DNA of 64,000 bases from Gigantopelta aegis (lineage: Eukaryota; Mollusca; Gastropoda; Neomphalida; Peltospiridae): assembly GCF_016097555.1 (NCBI RefSeq), contig NC_054702.1, positions 86,756,525-86,820,524 of the forward strand, given 5' to 3'. The notes beneath the pieces were generated by a model. That model was not told the origin of the DNA, ran no database searches, and saw only the letters and a program-made list of their open reading frames with translations. The first letter of the stretch is position 1. Each line of letters begins with the position of its first letter. A program made the translations under genes and the position numbers. This document shows positions 33,901-45,579 of the stretch, one piece after another.

Positions 33901-34471
33901 ATATCCTTTCACCCCTCTTGTAGAATATTCTATAAAAAAGTCAAAATGGAAGCCGGCACAAAATTACATGCTTTTTGCCCTATGCGATCTCAGCGAAGTC
34001 GATACAGGTGACATGGTTATCATCTAGTATGTGGAATCCATGCCAATGTTTTTTTCAAGATTTCTGTCTGGACAAAATGTGGGTAAAATCTAACGAAAAA
34101 TACATTTGTTGTAGTTGTCCACATTTTGTTTCGGACCACCCCAATACATAGGGGTGAAACGACTCATAATGGAGGACGAAACGACTCATTCTAAGGGCGA
34201 AATGACTCGGGGCGAACGGGAATATGGGCGAAACGACTCGGGGGCGAATAGGAATAAGGGCGAAACGACCCGGATTCTTAAAAACTAGGGTCTGTCCCTT
34301 TAACAAACGCTAAAGCTTAGTATATTTACCCTTATTCTCGTCACTTCTAATTGATGACTGGAAATAACTGGCAACATTTGCATCTCCACTGTACTGTATT
34401 TCACATGGTAAAAGATGGCAGTGTTTTACGTCTGAAATCGTCTGCGAGTTTGTATCAATTGAAGTGGTCAT
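30997..34471 (-). CDS. RNASEH2C: Ribonuclease H2 subunit C, complete 4-exon gene
   Basis: Coding exons, in transcript order, are 34471-34330, 31881-31813, 31572-31409 and 31050-30997. They total 429 nt and 142 residues (human 164), all with GT-AG introns. Exon 1 has HCHLLPCEIQYSGDANVASYF, like the human HLLPCEV...FF segment. Exon 2 reads GLTACIRGRPLNGQEVELP, parallel to human GLEVSFRGRCLRGEEVAVP. Exon 3 has GIILKENHRQV and FEKFTYWNLDKVPSADDRL, matching FSRFTLWGLETIPGPDAKV. The protein is a structural subunit of the heterotrimeric RNase H2, which removes ribonucleotides from DNA and degrades RNA-DNA hybrids in the nucleus. Intron 1 holds a SINE, an inverted copy of the exon 3 edge and a nested MITE pair. 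The first exon faces a microprotein gene across about 420 bp. Confidence 0.92.
31935..32325 (-). mobile_element. SINE copy, minus orientation, interrupted by a host-derived segment
   Basis: Inverted SINE body (TTTGTTTTGTTTAAAGACAT, AGCTATTGGATGTCAAACAT) up to about 32001. A 102-bp insert follows, then the body resumes (CATCAGAGGAAACATGCTAC) and runs to a head at about 32310. It lies in RNASEH2C intron 1. Confidence 0.8.
32002..32103 (+). repeat. Inverted copy of the RNASEH2C intron 2/exon 3 boundary
   Basis: TTGAGTCTAGACTCTTGAGAAGCTT...GGAATTAT...AAAACCACCGCCAGGTGACT is the reverse complement of 31525-31628. That segment covers the end of intron 2, its acceptor and the first part of exon 3. 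Only a few differences are visible. Confidence 0.9.
32600..32725 (-). repeat. SINE fragment, minus orientation
   Basis: CACTTTCCCACAGACAGGAA, CATACAACGGTCTTTGACA and a head remnant TGGTTTGATCCTGC. Confidence 0.55.
32739..34299. mobile_element. TTAA-flanked MITE, split by a second element
   Basis: The left end AGGGACAGACCCTAGTTTTT (32739) and right end CTAGGGTCTGTCCCT (to 34299) are flanked by TTAA on both sides. Without the insert at 33045-34277 it would be about 320 bp. The same end type occurs at 27062 and 61704. Confidence 0.75.
33045..34277. mobile_element. Nested element with arrays of inverted TTTCGCCC motifs
   Basis: 1233 bp inserted in the TTAA MITE, flanked by a 9-bp duplication TTAAAAACT (33036-33044 and 34278-34286). 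The left end has four GGTCGTTTCGCCC-like motifs within 90 bp. The right end has about six inverted copies (GGGCGAAACGACTC type) within 140 bp. The 9-bp duplication suggests a Mutator-like (MULE) origin. No transposase is visible. Confidence 0.75.
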
Positions 34472-34891
34472 TATGATGCAGGATTTTTATTTACAAAATA
34501 CACACATTCCCGCAAAAAACTCACAAACGGTGTAACATGAAAGTTGTACACCAGCAAAATAAAACTTTGACTACACTGTTATAACTAATGAAAATGATGT
34601 CGACGGTATAATTATGTATCAACGTTCTTTTTGTTGTATTTGTTTTAAATTTTCATTCCCAGACAATCCCTTATTTTAATTTTGTTTTATTAAAAATTAT
34701 TCGGTTATGCCATGTTGCTCCAGCTGGCCAGAATGTTTCAAACAGTAAACTAATATCATTGACACCGTTTAATATATTTTATACTTCCGGGGTAAAACTT
34801 AGGCATGATTAACGACCTAGAAGTGTTAAACACTGTATTTACAATGACTTGATATTTAATGTACATAACAACGTGTTAGATTTGTTTAATT
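34472..34891. promoter_or_regulatory. Probable bidirectional promoter
   Basis: 420 bp between the head-to-head start codons of RNASEH2C (minus) and the microprotein gene (plus). No TATA box or CpG cluster stands out. The call rests on gene arrangement only. Confidence 0.45.
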
Positions 34892-37800
34892 ATGAGACGT
34901 TATAGATATGGCGATCCGTCCAAATCTTCTTTGAGTAGATTTAGCACTTTTGCTTATATATTTTTATCGTGGAATGTGCTAGGTTATGTGGTTTATTCAA
35001 TTTGGCAAAAAAAGAAAGAAAAAACTTCTCCGGAATGGAAAGAAATGTCTTCAAGTGGGTATAATCACAGTAAAATTACGTAGGCATTGAACAATAGGGC
35101 CTACCAACAACTATTGGGGTGGGGTAGCTCGAGTGTCCAATAGTCCGATCCTCCAAGTACTCTGCCATTCAAGAGATATTGGCTATATAAGGTACCATCG
35201 ATGTCCCAAACTGCATTCACCTAACAACAAAAACACGAATATGATATTTACGGAAATACTAGTGTTGAAAATTAATATGAAAACCATGGTCGCCAATTAC
35301 GTTAGTGTGAGTTGGAAATACATACAAACCGGATTTTGATTTTGTCCCAGAATAATATAAGCTAATTAAATATGATTCTTTTTTTTACAATAACATTGAG
35401 TAACAATTGTCAGATACTGGATAATTATGGCGCATCCAGTCCATTCCAATAAGCCGATGACTTCAGATTTAAAAATGCATGCAGTGTCTTCAATATGTTT
35501 TGATCTCTATTCTTACGATGACCCGGCCCAAAACCACAGAAGTCAAGTCAGGCACTGTCAAAATATAGAGCATGGTCTATGTCTGCTGTCAGTTATGTAC
35601 TGTACAGACACCGTGTGTTTTGTCACTTTTGGTTCAGTTTCAGTATGTTTCTTTTTTTAACTTGTACCATACTAGCCAGACCCTAAAATTGATGGTCGCC
35701 CAACGGACAACATTTGTAAAATTCTTAATCGCCCTTAGCCAATAAAGGTCGCCATAGGCGATCAGGCGACCGCTAATTTTCAACCCGGGAAATACTATTC
35801 TACATTTTTCAGCCACGATACTGAAACAAAATACATGTAGATTGCAATCAGTTAATAAAAAAAATCAACAATGTGGACGTAAAGAAAATCCATTCTAGTA
35901 AACAAAAGTGAAGTGCCCTCCAGTTATTAGGAAAGTACAACGTTTCTAACTGCGTTCAGATGCATACTTTTGCAAAAAGTATCGTACCATGCATGTGCGG
36001 TTTGTCATTTTCCATTTTTAAGGCTGCTAAATGAAAAAATATATGTTTCTTAACTATGCACAGTTGACGAATACTTGAGAGTAGAGTTTGCAAGCATTCT
36101 ATTCCGGTCTGCGTTTTACCAACACCCATAGCTAACACTTGATGTCAATATGGATAGGCATTATGTTCATACCAGTTAATAGTTTGTAAAAATATTTTTT
36201 TTTTTTAATGTATTGTTTCTTAATTAGCACTATTTATACACTCAAAATTATTTACAATTGTTATGAATGGATTATGAATACTATTCACTACAGCAGAGGC
36301 ACAAAAATGTAGCATACCTTTTGCAGATCGAATATAATAACTGAAAACAATAGGGAGCTACCAAGTGTTAATTCATCTATATTTTCTTCCTCTATTTTAA
36401 GTCAATTTCTACGAGTCATATGAACCCGATATCGGTCATTTTAAGGAATAAACAAAAACGACTTACTAAAATTAATTGTTTTAGGGGTTTGTAATGTTTT
36501 GTATTCAGATACTTGTCTGAACTTTATTGTTAATGAAAATGTTCTAGAACTGTGAAGAAAAATCTCACAAATGAAAGAACAGCAGACGACAACAAATCGG
36601 ATGTTGATTGCACGAACCATGCATGAGAAAACAACTGAACAGAGTTGGAAGCATAACACAGTTTGGGACGTTGACGATACAGACATTTGTATGGTTATGA
36701 TCACTCTCCGAGTTGGAGATTATTATATAGTAAAAACACAGAATGGCTGACTACCACACGGTAGACAAAGATTACCACTCTAATATAACAATAATCCTAT
36801 ATGTTTGACTCCAAATACCTTTACATTGATAATTTTCGAGTTTGCTGAGAGCAAATATTTTGTTTATTCACCACTACAGGAAGAAAACCATTAGCACCTA
36901 CGTATTTGACTGGAACATTATTGAAAGGGGGTGCTGTCGGGTTGCTTCATGTAGAAACATTAAGAAACCCGACAGCACCCCCTTTTAATAATGTATTAGT
37001 GGTTACTATGTCAAATATAATCGACAAACTCGAAAATGATCTATTGTTGACTTGTAGTAGAATGGGAATCTTTGTCTACCGTGTGGTAGTCAGCCATTTC
37101 GTGTTTTCGCTATAGAATCGTCTCCAGCTGAGAGAGTGATCATAACCATACAAATACAGGGTGCCCACGGGACAGAAAATGTTTCTTAAAAATTCCCTGT
37201 TGGGAAAATTAGGGAATTTTAAATTTTGGTCAGATTCAGGGAAAATACAGGGAATTTTATTTGAGTGTAATGGAATCTGGAAAAATATCAGGGAATATTG
37301 TTGAGTCCTATATACAGTATACCTGTAAAAATGTAATAAACCAAAGATATTGGTGTTTTTGGATTCCTTTGTCTTTTTCCTGGTGATTTCTAGTGTATGT
37401 TTAAAAAACTATCAATTTAATTTTGTTGAAAAATCATCTGGTCACCATATCAAATTGTACCACCAAGGAATATATCCTGTTTATATGATCTACACACAGC
37501 ACCCAAAACACTAGAAATCAAAACAGAAATAAGCGATTATTGCTCCAAAGCGTATTCTATGTATATCAGAAATGTTGGTTCATTACATTTGGTTATGCCA
37601 TGCTAATGTATTGTTAACAGTGAAAAAGTGTAGTCTTAGATCTGCTTTTCTAACATTTTTGCTATACGTAACTTCTTCAATGTGGAGACTTATCTTTGTG
37701 ATAATTAAATCTAAAACAAAAAAGCTGGAAGAAAAAGAAATATTTTTTAATGAAAGTTGTGCACATATTTGGAAAAATACATTCTGACCCAAAATCTTTA

Positions 37801-39937
37801 TCATCATTTTATACGGCAAGATAAGTCTCCACAGCTATGAATGATACATTATACACGTCGTGTGGTGAACAGCTTGTACACTGTTAATAGGTCTGCTTGA
37901 TGACTCTTAGATTGGGCCAGGACAACTGCCCCCCTAAGTGCTGGAGCAAAACCTTAAATTCGGGAAAAAATTATATAGATATTCGGGCAAAATGTGCTAA
38001 CCTGAGACCTTTTTACCATGTATTTCCATCATTCTATCCTCGAAATTAGTTGTAACCCATGCGTAGTGATTCGTTTCCAACATGAATAAATGTAGTTATT
38101 CAGATTTGGGCATTTTTGTTTAATTCGGACAAAAGCCAGCCTGCCCCCTTACAATAATGGGAGCCTGTATGGCTATGGGCCAGGATGTAACACAGTGGTA
38201 AAGCACTCACCTGATGTGCTGTCAGTCAAGGATCTATCCCTGTCGGTAGATCAAAAATTAACATTTACTTCTTTATTATTTACAATTGAATAACAGGGAC
38301 ATTCAACAATTATGTAATGCTCTCGGGAAGAATGATAATAATCATGTGATGCGTTGCATTGCATGCATAGCCTTGTTTAGGGCTATAGGGGTGGTGGTGA
38401 GTGGGTTGAAATCTTGTTTTTAGAACACAATACCAATACCAGAGTGTTTCAAGATTATGAAAGGGGTGGTATTAAAATGATAAACATAAATATTTTTATA
38501 ACCAGCATTGAAATGTACATTGATTCGAAGAATGTTTTTAAATAACTCAAAGTGGATCACTTTGTTTAAGTCCGTTACAAACATATCGTTAAAAGACATG
38601 ATTAAACAAGGTGATTATTTCTTAATGTGCAAAATAGAACATATTCGCAATAGGTTTTGGAGAGAAACCCTGTCTAGCTGGATAGATATACAAAAAATTC
38701 AAAACCCACAAAGTGTGGATGATATATTAAGTATTAATATCTGGAATAACAGCAAAATATGTATAGGTAACAAACCATTTATATACAAACATTATATCAA
38801 TAATGGTATCACATTTATTAATGATTTATTAAACGAACAAAGTGATGTTTTAACATACGAACAGTTTATAACAAAATATCATATAGATACAAATTTCTTG
38901 GAATATGCGTCAATAACAAATGCTGTTAAATCATTTATAAACAAATTAGAAAACATAAACGATGACACTTTCACAAGTCTTAAAAATCCTCTTTTCCCGT
39001 TTAAGATAAAACATTTATTAAAAGACAAAAACGGTTGTAAACATATGTATGATATGTTAAATTCACAAACTGTCATTCCAAAAGCACAATTGAAATATGC
39101 AAATGAAGGATACATGTATGATACAAAGAAATGGGAAAAGTATTATGTTATTCCTTTTCGTTGTGTAAAAGACACAACATTATCATGGTTTCAGTATAGA
39201 ATAGTACACAGAATCTTAACTACTAATACATTTTTGTATATGATACATTATGTGGATTTTAATGCTTGCGACTTCTGCAAAGCTTCATGTGAAACATTAC
39301 AACATCTTTTCTTTGACTGTAACAAGGTTAACCACATTTGGGATCAATATGAGAATGGATATTGACTGAAACAGGAATTGACATTATTTTTAGTCAAGAT
39401 ATTGTTATGTTTGGTATGATAAATAACGAAAATATTAACTTTGTAAATTGGTTGATTATCAACATTAAATATTATATCTATTGTATGAAAGTACAGAACA
39501 AAAAATTAAATATCAATGGAGTTTGAAATATTTATTTATACAAGAATTGCAATTACAAAATTTTTAATCAACAATGTACACCATGGCTGAATCTCTTTGA
39601 CTGAAATGTATTTCCTAAAGCTTGTTTCGAATTCCAGATCTTTTTCATTTCGCGCTAGTATAGATTTACCCCCCACCCCCATGTATTTATTTATTTATTT
39701 TATTTATTTATTTATTTATTTATTTGTTTTGTTTTGTTTTTACCAATCTTTAATTTCTACAGAAACATTACAAATGAATTTATGTATCAAATTGTTATAC
39801 ATGTATATGACTGTATAACATTATTATGCCACAAATTAAATATATGTACTTGTATATAAATTATATCACTTTGATGTAAGGCCATGAATTTAAGGCTCCC
39901 CAACCGTGACATGGTCAGAATGGACTGTGGAAAATAA

Positions 39938-39975
<38 letters not shown>

Positions 39976-40960
39976 GTTTAACGTACACATTCAGAGCAAG
40001 CTGTTGTAGCACACGCCTGTCCTGGGCACAGGTGCTAACCTCGGCTGGCTCCTCCGTCCAGGACAGGAAAGTTTGGGTAGGTAGGAGGGGGGACCACCTG
40101 CACTGGCAGGTGCAAGGGAGCACCAGCAGTCCGACCGTAGCCGGTAACAGGTGGAGGGTGGTATGGTGCTATGGAATTTGGAATGTCCCATAGGATTAAA
40201 CCAAAGTGAATGCGTGCACATTTTGATGAAGGAATTTAGGCCTAATTTTTTAATGGTCTGTCGAAAAGGAAAATATAGGGAGCTACGTATAGGTTTGGAA
40301 ATGTAGTAGGCCGTATGGTGCTGACATGTCTCCCTAGGTTGCCCATAAGGGCCCTTAAAAGGGCCTGAACTGTTCAATTCGTGGCATGACAACCCAGGGG
40401 AGACTTGAAACAATTTAGAACAAACTGGGCCTATTCTTATTTATAGTAGATGGCTATGTTAAACACCTTTGTAAACAATGTAATTTAATATGCAATATAG
40501 TCTATAAAGCAAATAATACATGTACTACCTCTGTGGGTCTGAGAATTGAAAATTAAATTGAGATAACTCATTTCATTTTTTACATATCTCATCAAGCCCA
40601 TGTAAATGATGTTTAAGTGCATGAATGAAAAATGAGTTGCTCAATACAAGACATTTGTGGGCAATGCAGAAACAAAATGATTGTTATCGCAATTTTCAAA
40701 GGCCTGCTTTCGAACCAAGAGTCCATTGAACTTAAGATGAACACTACTATTTCAGTTAAATCTGACCTAATGCATAGAAACAGCAATATTAAAGACTTGT
40801 TTTGTGTATGTACATGTATACATTTGATTTTTTTTCTCTTCTCATTCCAGCTGATAAATACCTAAGCATGATGAGTGTATCTAAGGATATAGAGAAAGTG
40901 AGAATCTCGGGCTTTAAGACTGTTGATGAGAAGACTGAAAGCAGCTCATCTGTAGAGTAA
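34892..40960 (+). CDS. 95-residue single-pass membrane microprotein, possibly SMIM26-like
   Basis: Coding exons 34892-35069 and 40851-40960 join in phase through a good donor (ACAGTAAAAT) and acceptor (TCATTCCAG), giving 95 residues. Residues about 17-38 form one hydrophobic segment (FSTFAYIFLSWNVLGYVVYS), preceded by a basic N-terminus and followed by a lysine-rich stretch (QKKKEK). The C-terminal half (TDKYLSMMSVSKDIEKV) is polar and ends in a serine run. The W-x-V-L-G pattern and the length recall human SMIM26 (also 95 residues, mitochondrial), but the C-terminus does not match clearly. The second exon is inferred from splice phase, not from homology. A further untranslated exon may lie at 44903. 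It shares a promoter region with RNASEH2C. Confidence 0.6.
35262..35787. mobile_element. DNA element with 10-bp target duplication
   Basis: 526 bp with ends GTGTTGAAAATTA...GTCGCC and, inverted, CGGGTTGAAAATTAGCGGTC. GGAAATACTA is duplicated on both sides (35252-35261 and 35788-35797). It interrupts copy 2 of the dispersed repeat, which continues at 35788. Confidence 0.7.
35788..36682 (+). repeat. Dispersed repeat, copy 2
   Basis: Direct homologue of 18525-19275. It contains an extra stretch at about 36284-36443 that copy 1 lacks. Confidence 0.75.
36685..37158. mobile_element. Fold-back element with an inner GC-rich hairpin
   Basis: The outer arms (CATTTGTATGGTTATGATCA...GGCTGACTACCACACGGTAG) are mirrored at 37050-37158. 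A second inverted pair in the middle (GGGGGTGCTGTCGGGTT at 36928 and its complement at 36966) forms a separate strong hairpin. Confidence 0.8.
37157..37320. repeat. One end of a CAGGGTGCCCACGGG element
   Basis: Starts CAGGGTGCCCACGGGACAG and contains repeated AGGGAATTTT. The opposite end is not seen, so it is probably truncated. Confidence 0.4.
38170..38255 (+). repeat. SINE head fragment
   Basis: GTGGTAAAGCACTCACCTGAT and GGATCTATCCCTGTCGGTAG resemble the tRNA-like head seen at 7930. Confidence 0.5.
38440..39972 (+). mobile_element. LINE ORF2 3' end (L1/Tx1-like) with poly(A) tail
   Basis: A 285-codon open frame (38508-39365) is part of the same polyprotein as the LINE at 1515. It shares RFWRETLSSWIDIQK, INIWNNSKI, KPFIYKHYINNGITFINDLL and LFPFKI and ends with the CDFC...LQHLFFDC knuckle. 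The 5' part is missing, and the sequence beyond 39365 is frameshifted. After AATAAA at 39931 it ends in a run of about 30 A (to 39972). It lies in the intron of the microprotein gene. Confidence 0.85.
39976..40440 (-). repeat. SINE or SINE-like element, minus orientation
   Basis: On the minus strand its 3' end is CAACAGCTTGCTCTGAATGT, shared with 4790-4863. The 140-codon open frame inside it (39991-40413) shows no family resemblance and is considered a repeat artefact. Confidence 0.5.
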
Positions 40961-41238
40961 TTCACAATGGTACAGTATCTCTGTTATGTTACAATGGTGA
41001 TGCATGTTTTTTTCAGTATGTTGCATTGTAATGAAGTTGTATTGTTTGCAGTGATTTTAAGGCATAACATTTAAGTATTAGGCTTAAAAAAATCAACTTT
41101 TTAGTGTATAGCTTGGATTCTTTTTTCACAGAATTGGATGTAATATAATGCTTTATTATGAATTGCATTAAAATTAATCCACAATAAAAATAAGTACTGC
41201 TGATGAGTTATCTCCCTTGGATTACAAGTCTTTATGTA

Positions 41239-41688
41239 GGTTGCACTATACCAATTAATTTCTGGCTGGGTCGAAGTTCGAGGTGTACCGAACTTTTGAT
41301 AGAGAAGTTAACACCACAAGTCCTGTGATTGGTTATAAATGTGAGTGTGTTGGTTGTAAAAAAAATTAGTTTCATCTGGGCTAAAAATGTATGCAATTTT
41401 ATTTGATGTAGTACCACCGTGTCAAGTAGCCTTGTGCTTGGAACATGTATGGGGTACCTGTAAAAAAAAGTACTAAAATTTTGTGCGAAACTAGGGGTGT
41501 TGCAGAAACATCTGGTTATACCGAAAATGAGCCATGAAAGGTACCATTTTCTGCAGTTAATACTTTGAGGTAGGGGTTGTAGTACTGATATTTATGGGTC
41601 ACAGTTTGGTTGATATATTGCATATAGTGTTTTTAAACACAAACGTTAACATGGTCGCCTATGGGATTTGAATTGGTATAGTCCAACC
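41239..41688. mobile_element. 450-bp MITE, copy 1
   Basis: Ends GGTTGCACTATACCAATT and, inverted, GGTTGGACTATACCAATT, flanked by TA, which suits a Tc1/mariner-type origin. Nearly identical to 43310-43759. Confidence 0.85.
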
Positions 41689-41689
41689 T

Positions 41690-43308
41690 ATAGCACATAT
41701 TCAGTGCATAATAAAAAAGATTATGATTTTTGTGATTTAATTAAATTAAACTACACTATTTGATTAATTAGCCGTCACTCGGCCATGCAAGTTCACAATG
41801 ACCTTGACCTTGACAATAATTACTGTACATAGCTCTGAATGGAGTTTGAACAAAAATTAGCACTGAGGAAAAGTTGGTTTTGGCCTATAATTCATACTAT
41901 ACAGATTTGAATGTTCTTATTTACATGGTGTTTGACTTGCCATATACAACTGCTCTTAAATATGTTAATATATCTAGGCAGTCTGAACTTAGATTTTAAT
42001 AGCAATTTATTTTTATATTAAAAATAACATGTGCCAATATTGGGATAATGTCTTTAACTTCTATAAACATAGTTAATGTTTCATGTGTGTACTTCTGATA
42101 GCTTAACTTTTTAAAGACCTTGATTTTTATTGTCCTTTTGGCATATTTATAGGGTGCTAAGTCATATTTTAGACAAATTTGTAGTTTTAGGGGAAACATT
42201 TTTTTACTTTGAAGAATTTTTTTACCAAAGCCATAATTAGAATTTTTGTCACTATTGTGCCTTCTGTTCTCATTTATACATAACAATAAGCTTGTTAAAC
42301 ATATCTTTAGGTCTCCAGATCAAATCTTTTTTTTAAATAATCACTTAGTTTGCTCCCATGAAGTGTATTTTAAGTGTATACTAGATTTGGAACCAATTTT
42401 TCCAGATTTGATTATCTACCTTGGTGTAATTTGATGATTTATTTTATTGTTAATGCTGTATTATCCAATGTTAATAGCTAAATGATATGCTGGATTACAG
42501 ATTGTAGGAATACATCCAATATACATATTGTATTGATCTGGATTAGAAAATAATGCAATAAAATAGATGTTCGGGTAATTATGTCACTTAAAAACAGGTT
42601 TTTTTAGTAATGAATCAAAAATAAATATGCGAAAGCTGCATGATAATTCCAGATATCACAAATTTTTAAAACCTCCAACTACAGTAGGGTATACATAAAA
42701 TATAGTCAGGAATATTGGTGGCTGCCAATTGTTTTGATGGTCCAATTTGAAAATCTGCATAGCTGATGGATTTGAAATTCCCGCACATGGTAACTTGAAG
42801 ATGCCCACACTCAGCATACAGGATTTTCTTCCAACAGTGATGTGCAGGACATTACGTCATTACTTCATACAGATGCAGTCATGTTGGTTTTTCCTTCCTC
42901 AGACATTGTATTTTTTTAATACTGATATTTCTTTGATGTGCCTATTGAGGTCTTCATAATCTAGGGGTCAGTCAAGTACATGTGTTTCAATGGAATAAGT
43001 TTAAGGAGTTGAGGTACTCTGAATAGCCATGCTGTCTCTACATACATAGCTGAGCACACACACACATCTGACAATAAATATCTTCAGGAGTATTATTTAA
43101 AAAAAAAATATTTTTTCAAATATGACATATTGCATTTGTACAAAACTGTACAAAATACATGTGTTTTGTGAGGTGTACATTAAATTAGGTTGCACTGTAG
43201 AAACAACAGTTTCAGTGAGGTTGTCAGTTTATGTCAGAAGACACCAGATCCTGGTTGTCATAAAAACACATGATTCACCACCTTTTGAAACATGTATGTT
43301 ATCAGTAT
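41690..43308. other. Sequence between two MITE copies, no gene seen
   Basis: AT-rich intronic sequence of the microprotein gene (if the exon at 44903 is real). Open frames are short and unlike known proteins. Confidence 0.3.
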
Positions 43309-43309
43309 A

Positions 43310-43759
43310 GGTTGCACTATACCAATTAATTTCCGGCTGGGTCGAAGTTCGAGGTGTACCGAACTTTTGATAGAGAAGTTAACACCACAAGTCCTGTGAT
43401 TGGTTATAAATGTGAGTGTGTTGGTTGTAAAAAAAATTAGTTTCATCTGGGCTAAAAATGTATGCAATTTTATTTGATGTAGTACCACCGTGTCAAGTAG
43501 CCTTGTGCTTGGAACATGTATGGGGTACCTGTAAAAAAAAGTACTAAAATTTTGTGCGAAACTAGGGGTGTTGCAGAAACATCTGGTTATACCGAAAATG
43601 AGCCATGAAAGGTACCATTTTCTGCAGTTAATACTTTGAGGTAGGGGTTGTAGTACTGATATTTATGGGTCACAGTTTGGTTGATATATTGCATATAGTG
43701 TTTTTAAACACAAACGTTAACATGGTCGCCTATGGGATTTGAATTGGTATAGTCCAACC
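43310..43759. mobile_element. 450-bp MITE, copy 2
   Basis: Same length as copy 1. I see only one or two substitutions when reading them side by side. TA flanks the left end and TG the right. Confidence 0.85.
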
Positions 43760-44902
43760 TGTAGAGTTTTTGTTGTTTTTGTTTACTTGTTAACATAATA
43801 AAAGAAATAGCCACCATTTTTTGTCGCCACCAGTGTGCGATTTTGAGGAGAGCCTGAGGCTTGCAAAAATGATATAGGACTCTCTAGCTTGGCTAGCATA
43901 TGAGCCCACATGGCTGGTAAAAACTATTTGTACAAATTACATTGATTCTTTGAAATGACATTATCAACATATATCTTAAAATCCTGAGAAATCAGTCTTG
44001 AATAGTGATCTTTTCCATGGTTTCATGGAAAATATTTAGTGTATCTTCTGTTCTACTGGTGACACAACGGCAGGGCTCACTGGTTTGGTGGTGGGCTCTA
44101 ACGATTTGCAAACAGGGAGACCTTATGACACTTAAATTTTTTAAACCAAAATTGCACACTAACCACATTTTATTTTTTCTGTCAAATAATATTCAAATCA
44201 TTCAGAAATATTTATAGTGTGATATATTCATAAAAGATATACAGTCATTCATGTTTGAAAATATCAGGTGAGTGATAAATCACTGAATCACTCACCACAT
44301 AAGCTCCAGGCGAAACATTTACTATAACTCGTGGATAAATAAATGTAAATAATATTGTAATTATAACTTGAGGATGTATCAAAAGCTGGTGCCGGCTAGG
44401 GTTAAAGCAGCTTTTGTTCAAACAACCAGCGGAAGGTGCACTGTTAACATATTTTTAGGTGGGTGATAGAAAATGCTTCCGAGATAAAATTAAGGTGTGC
44501 TGAGGTGCGCAAGCCCGATTCTGCACCCCAGATGTGAAGGACTGGCTATATGTAAAGAAACATTATATAGAGATGTAGTAACAAATTAGATACATTTAAT
44601 GTAATATGTTATATTTTAATGTAAATTGTTATGCTTTAATGGTTTATTAATAATAATTTTTGTATGAATACAAACCTTACTCTTCTTTCAGAATTCAATA
44701 TCGTCCTTCTAAAAGCCTACATAAGTTTTTTGAAGTTTTTGTTGTAAAACCCCATTCCCCTAGCATACGGTTTATAGGATAATTAAAACAAGACAGGGTT
44801 TTAAAAGAGCATTATTTTAAAATTAAGTCTCTATATTAATAGAATTTAGTATTGTCGCATTTGTGTTTTACTGATTGCATATTTTGAATGATTTTTTTTC
44901 AG

Positions 44903-45145
44903 ATAGTGTCTGTTGATGGAATGTTACAGATGGACAGAGTATCAACTAGAGTGGAGAGAGTACCAATATAGTTGTGTGTAACCTGACTAACTTTTAATCA
45001 TAAACATAGGACAGAATGTTTTATGTAGAGATTTTAAGATTTGGCATTACTATTTGTGTCCTCACCTAAATTTGGAGTATGATAGTGTGTGTGTATGATT
45101 TGAATTTTCAAAAATGAAAAATAAACAATCTTTTTCTATGCACCA
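44903..45145 (+). other. Possible 3' UTR exon of the microprotein gene
   Basis: A strong acceptor (ATTTTTTTTCAG) precedes 44903. The sequence has no useful open frame and reaches AATAAA at 45120-45125. A donor GTACAG occurs nine bases past the microprotein stop. This joining is conjecture. Confidence 0.3.
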
Positions 45146-45190
45146 TGGTAGATTCTCTTCATTTCCAATTAGTTATTGTTTCTACAAATA

Positions 45191-45447
45191 CAGTGAAACC
45201 ACTCTAAACCGGACATCCTCAGGACCACCGATCTTATTGGAGGTCAGACTCGGAATGGGCGTGTTCGAAACCCTAGTGGTATATGGGCACGTTAAACTAG
45301 TTATCATCATCATCATCAGGACCAAGTAAAATGTCTGGTTTTAAGAGGTATCCAGTTTAGAGAGGTTAAGTTATGTACTGATATTTAAAAGCGAACCATG
45401 AAAAATGTCTGCTTTTGAGGGAATTCCGGTTTTGAGAGTTTTCACTG
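45191..45447. mobile_element. pogo/Tigger-like MITE
   Basis: 257 bp with ends CAGTGAAACCACTCTAAACC and, inverted, CAGTGAAAACTCTCAAAACC, flanked by TA. It encloses a SINE-like piece ending in (ATC)n at 45303-45317. Confidence 0.75.
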
Positions 45448-45579
45448 TATATTCAATGAGCTGGCAGATCTAAATATTTTATCAATGCAAGACTTGAATG
45501 TCCTAGAATATAGCTTTTGATACTCTGGGAAAAATATCTGGGACAGAATCCCCAAAACCTCTATAAAAGTTTTCCATCA

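Noticed and set aside
39991-40413. 140-codon minus-strand open frame
   Set aside because: It lies entirely in a repeat whose end is shared with 4790-4863, and no protein family is recognisable.
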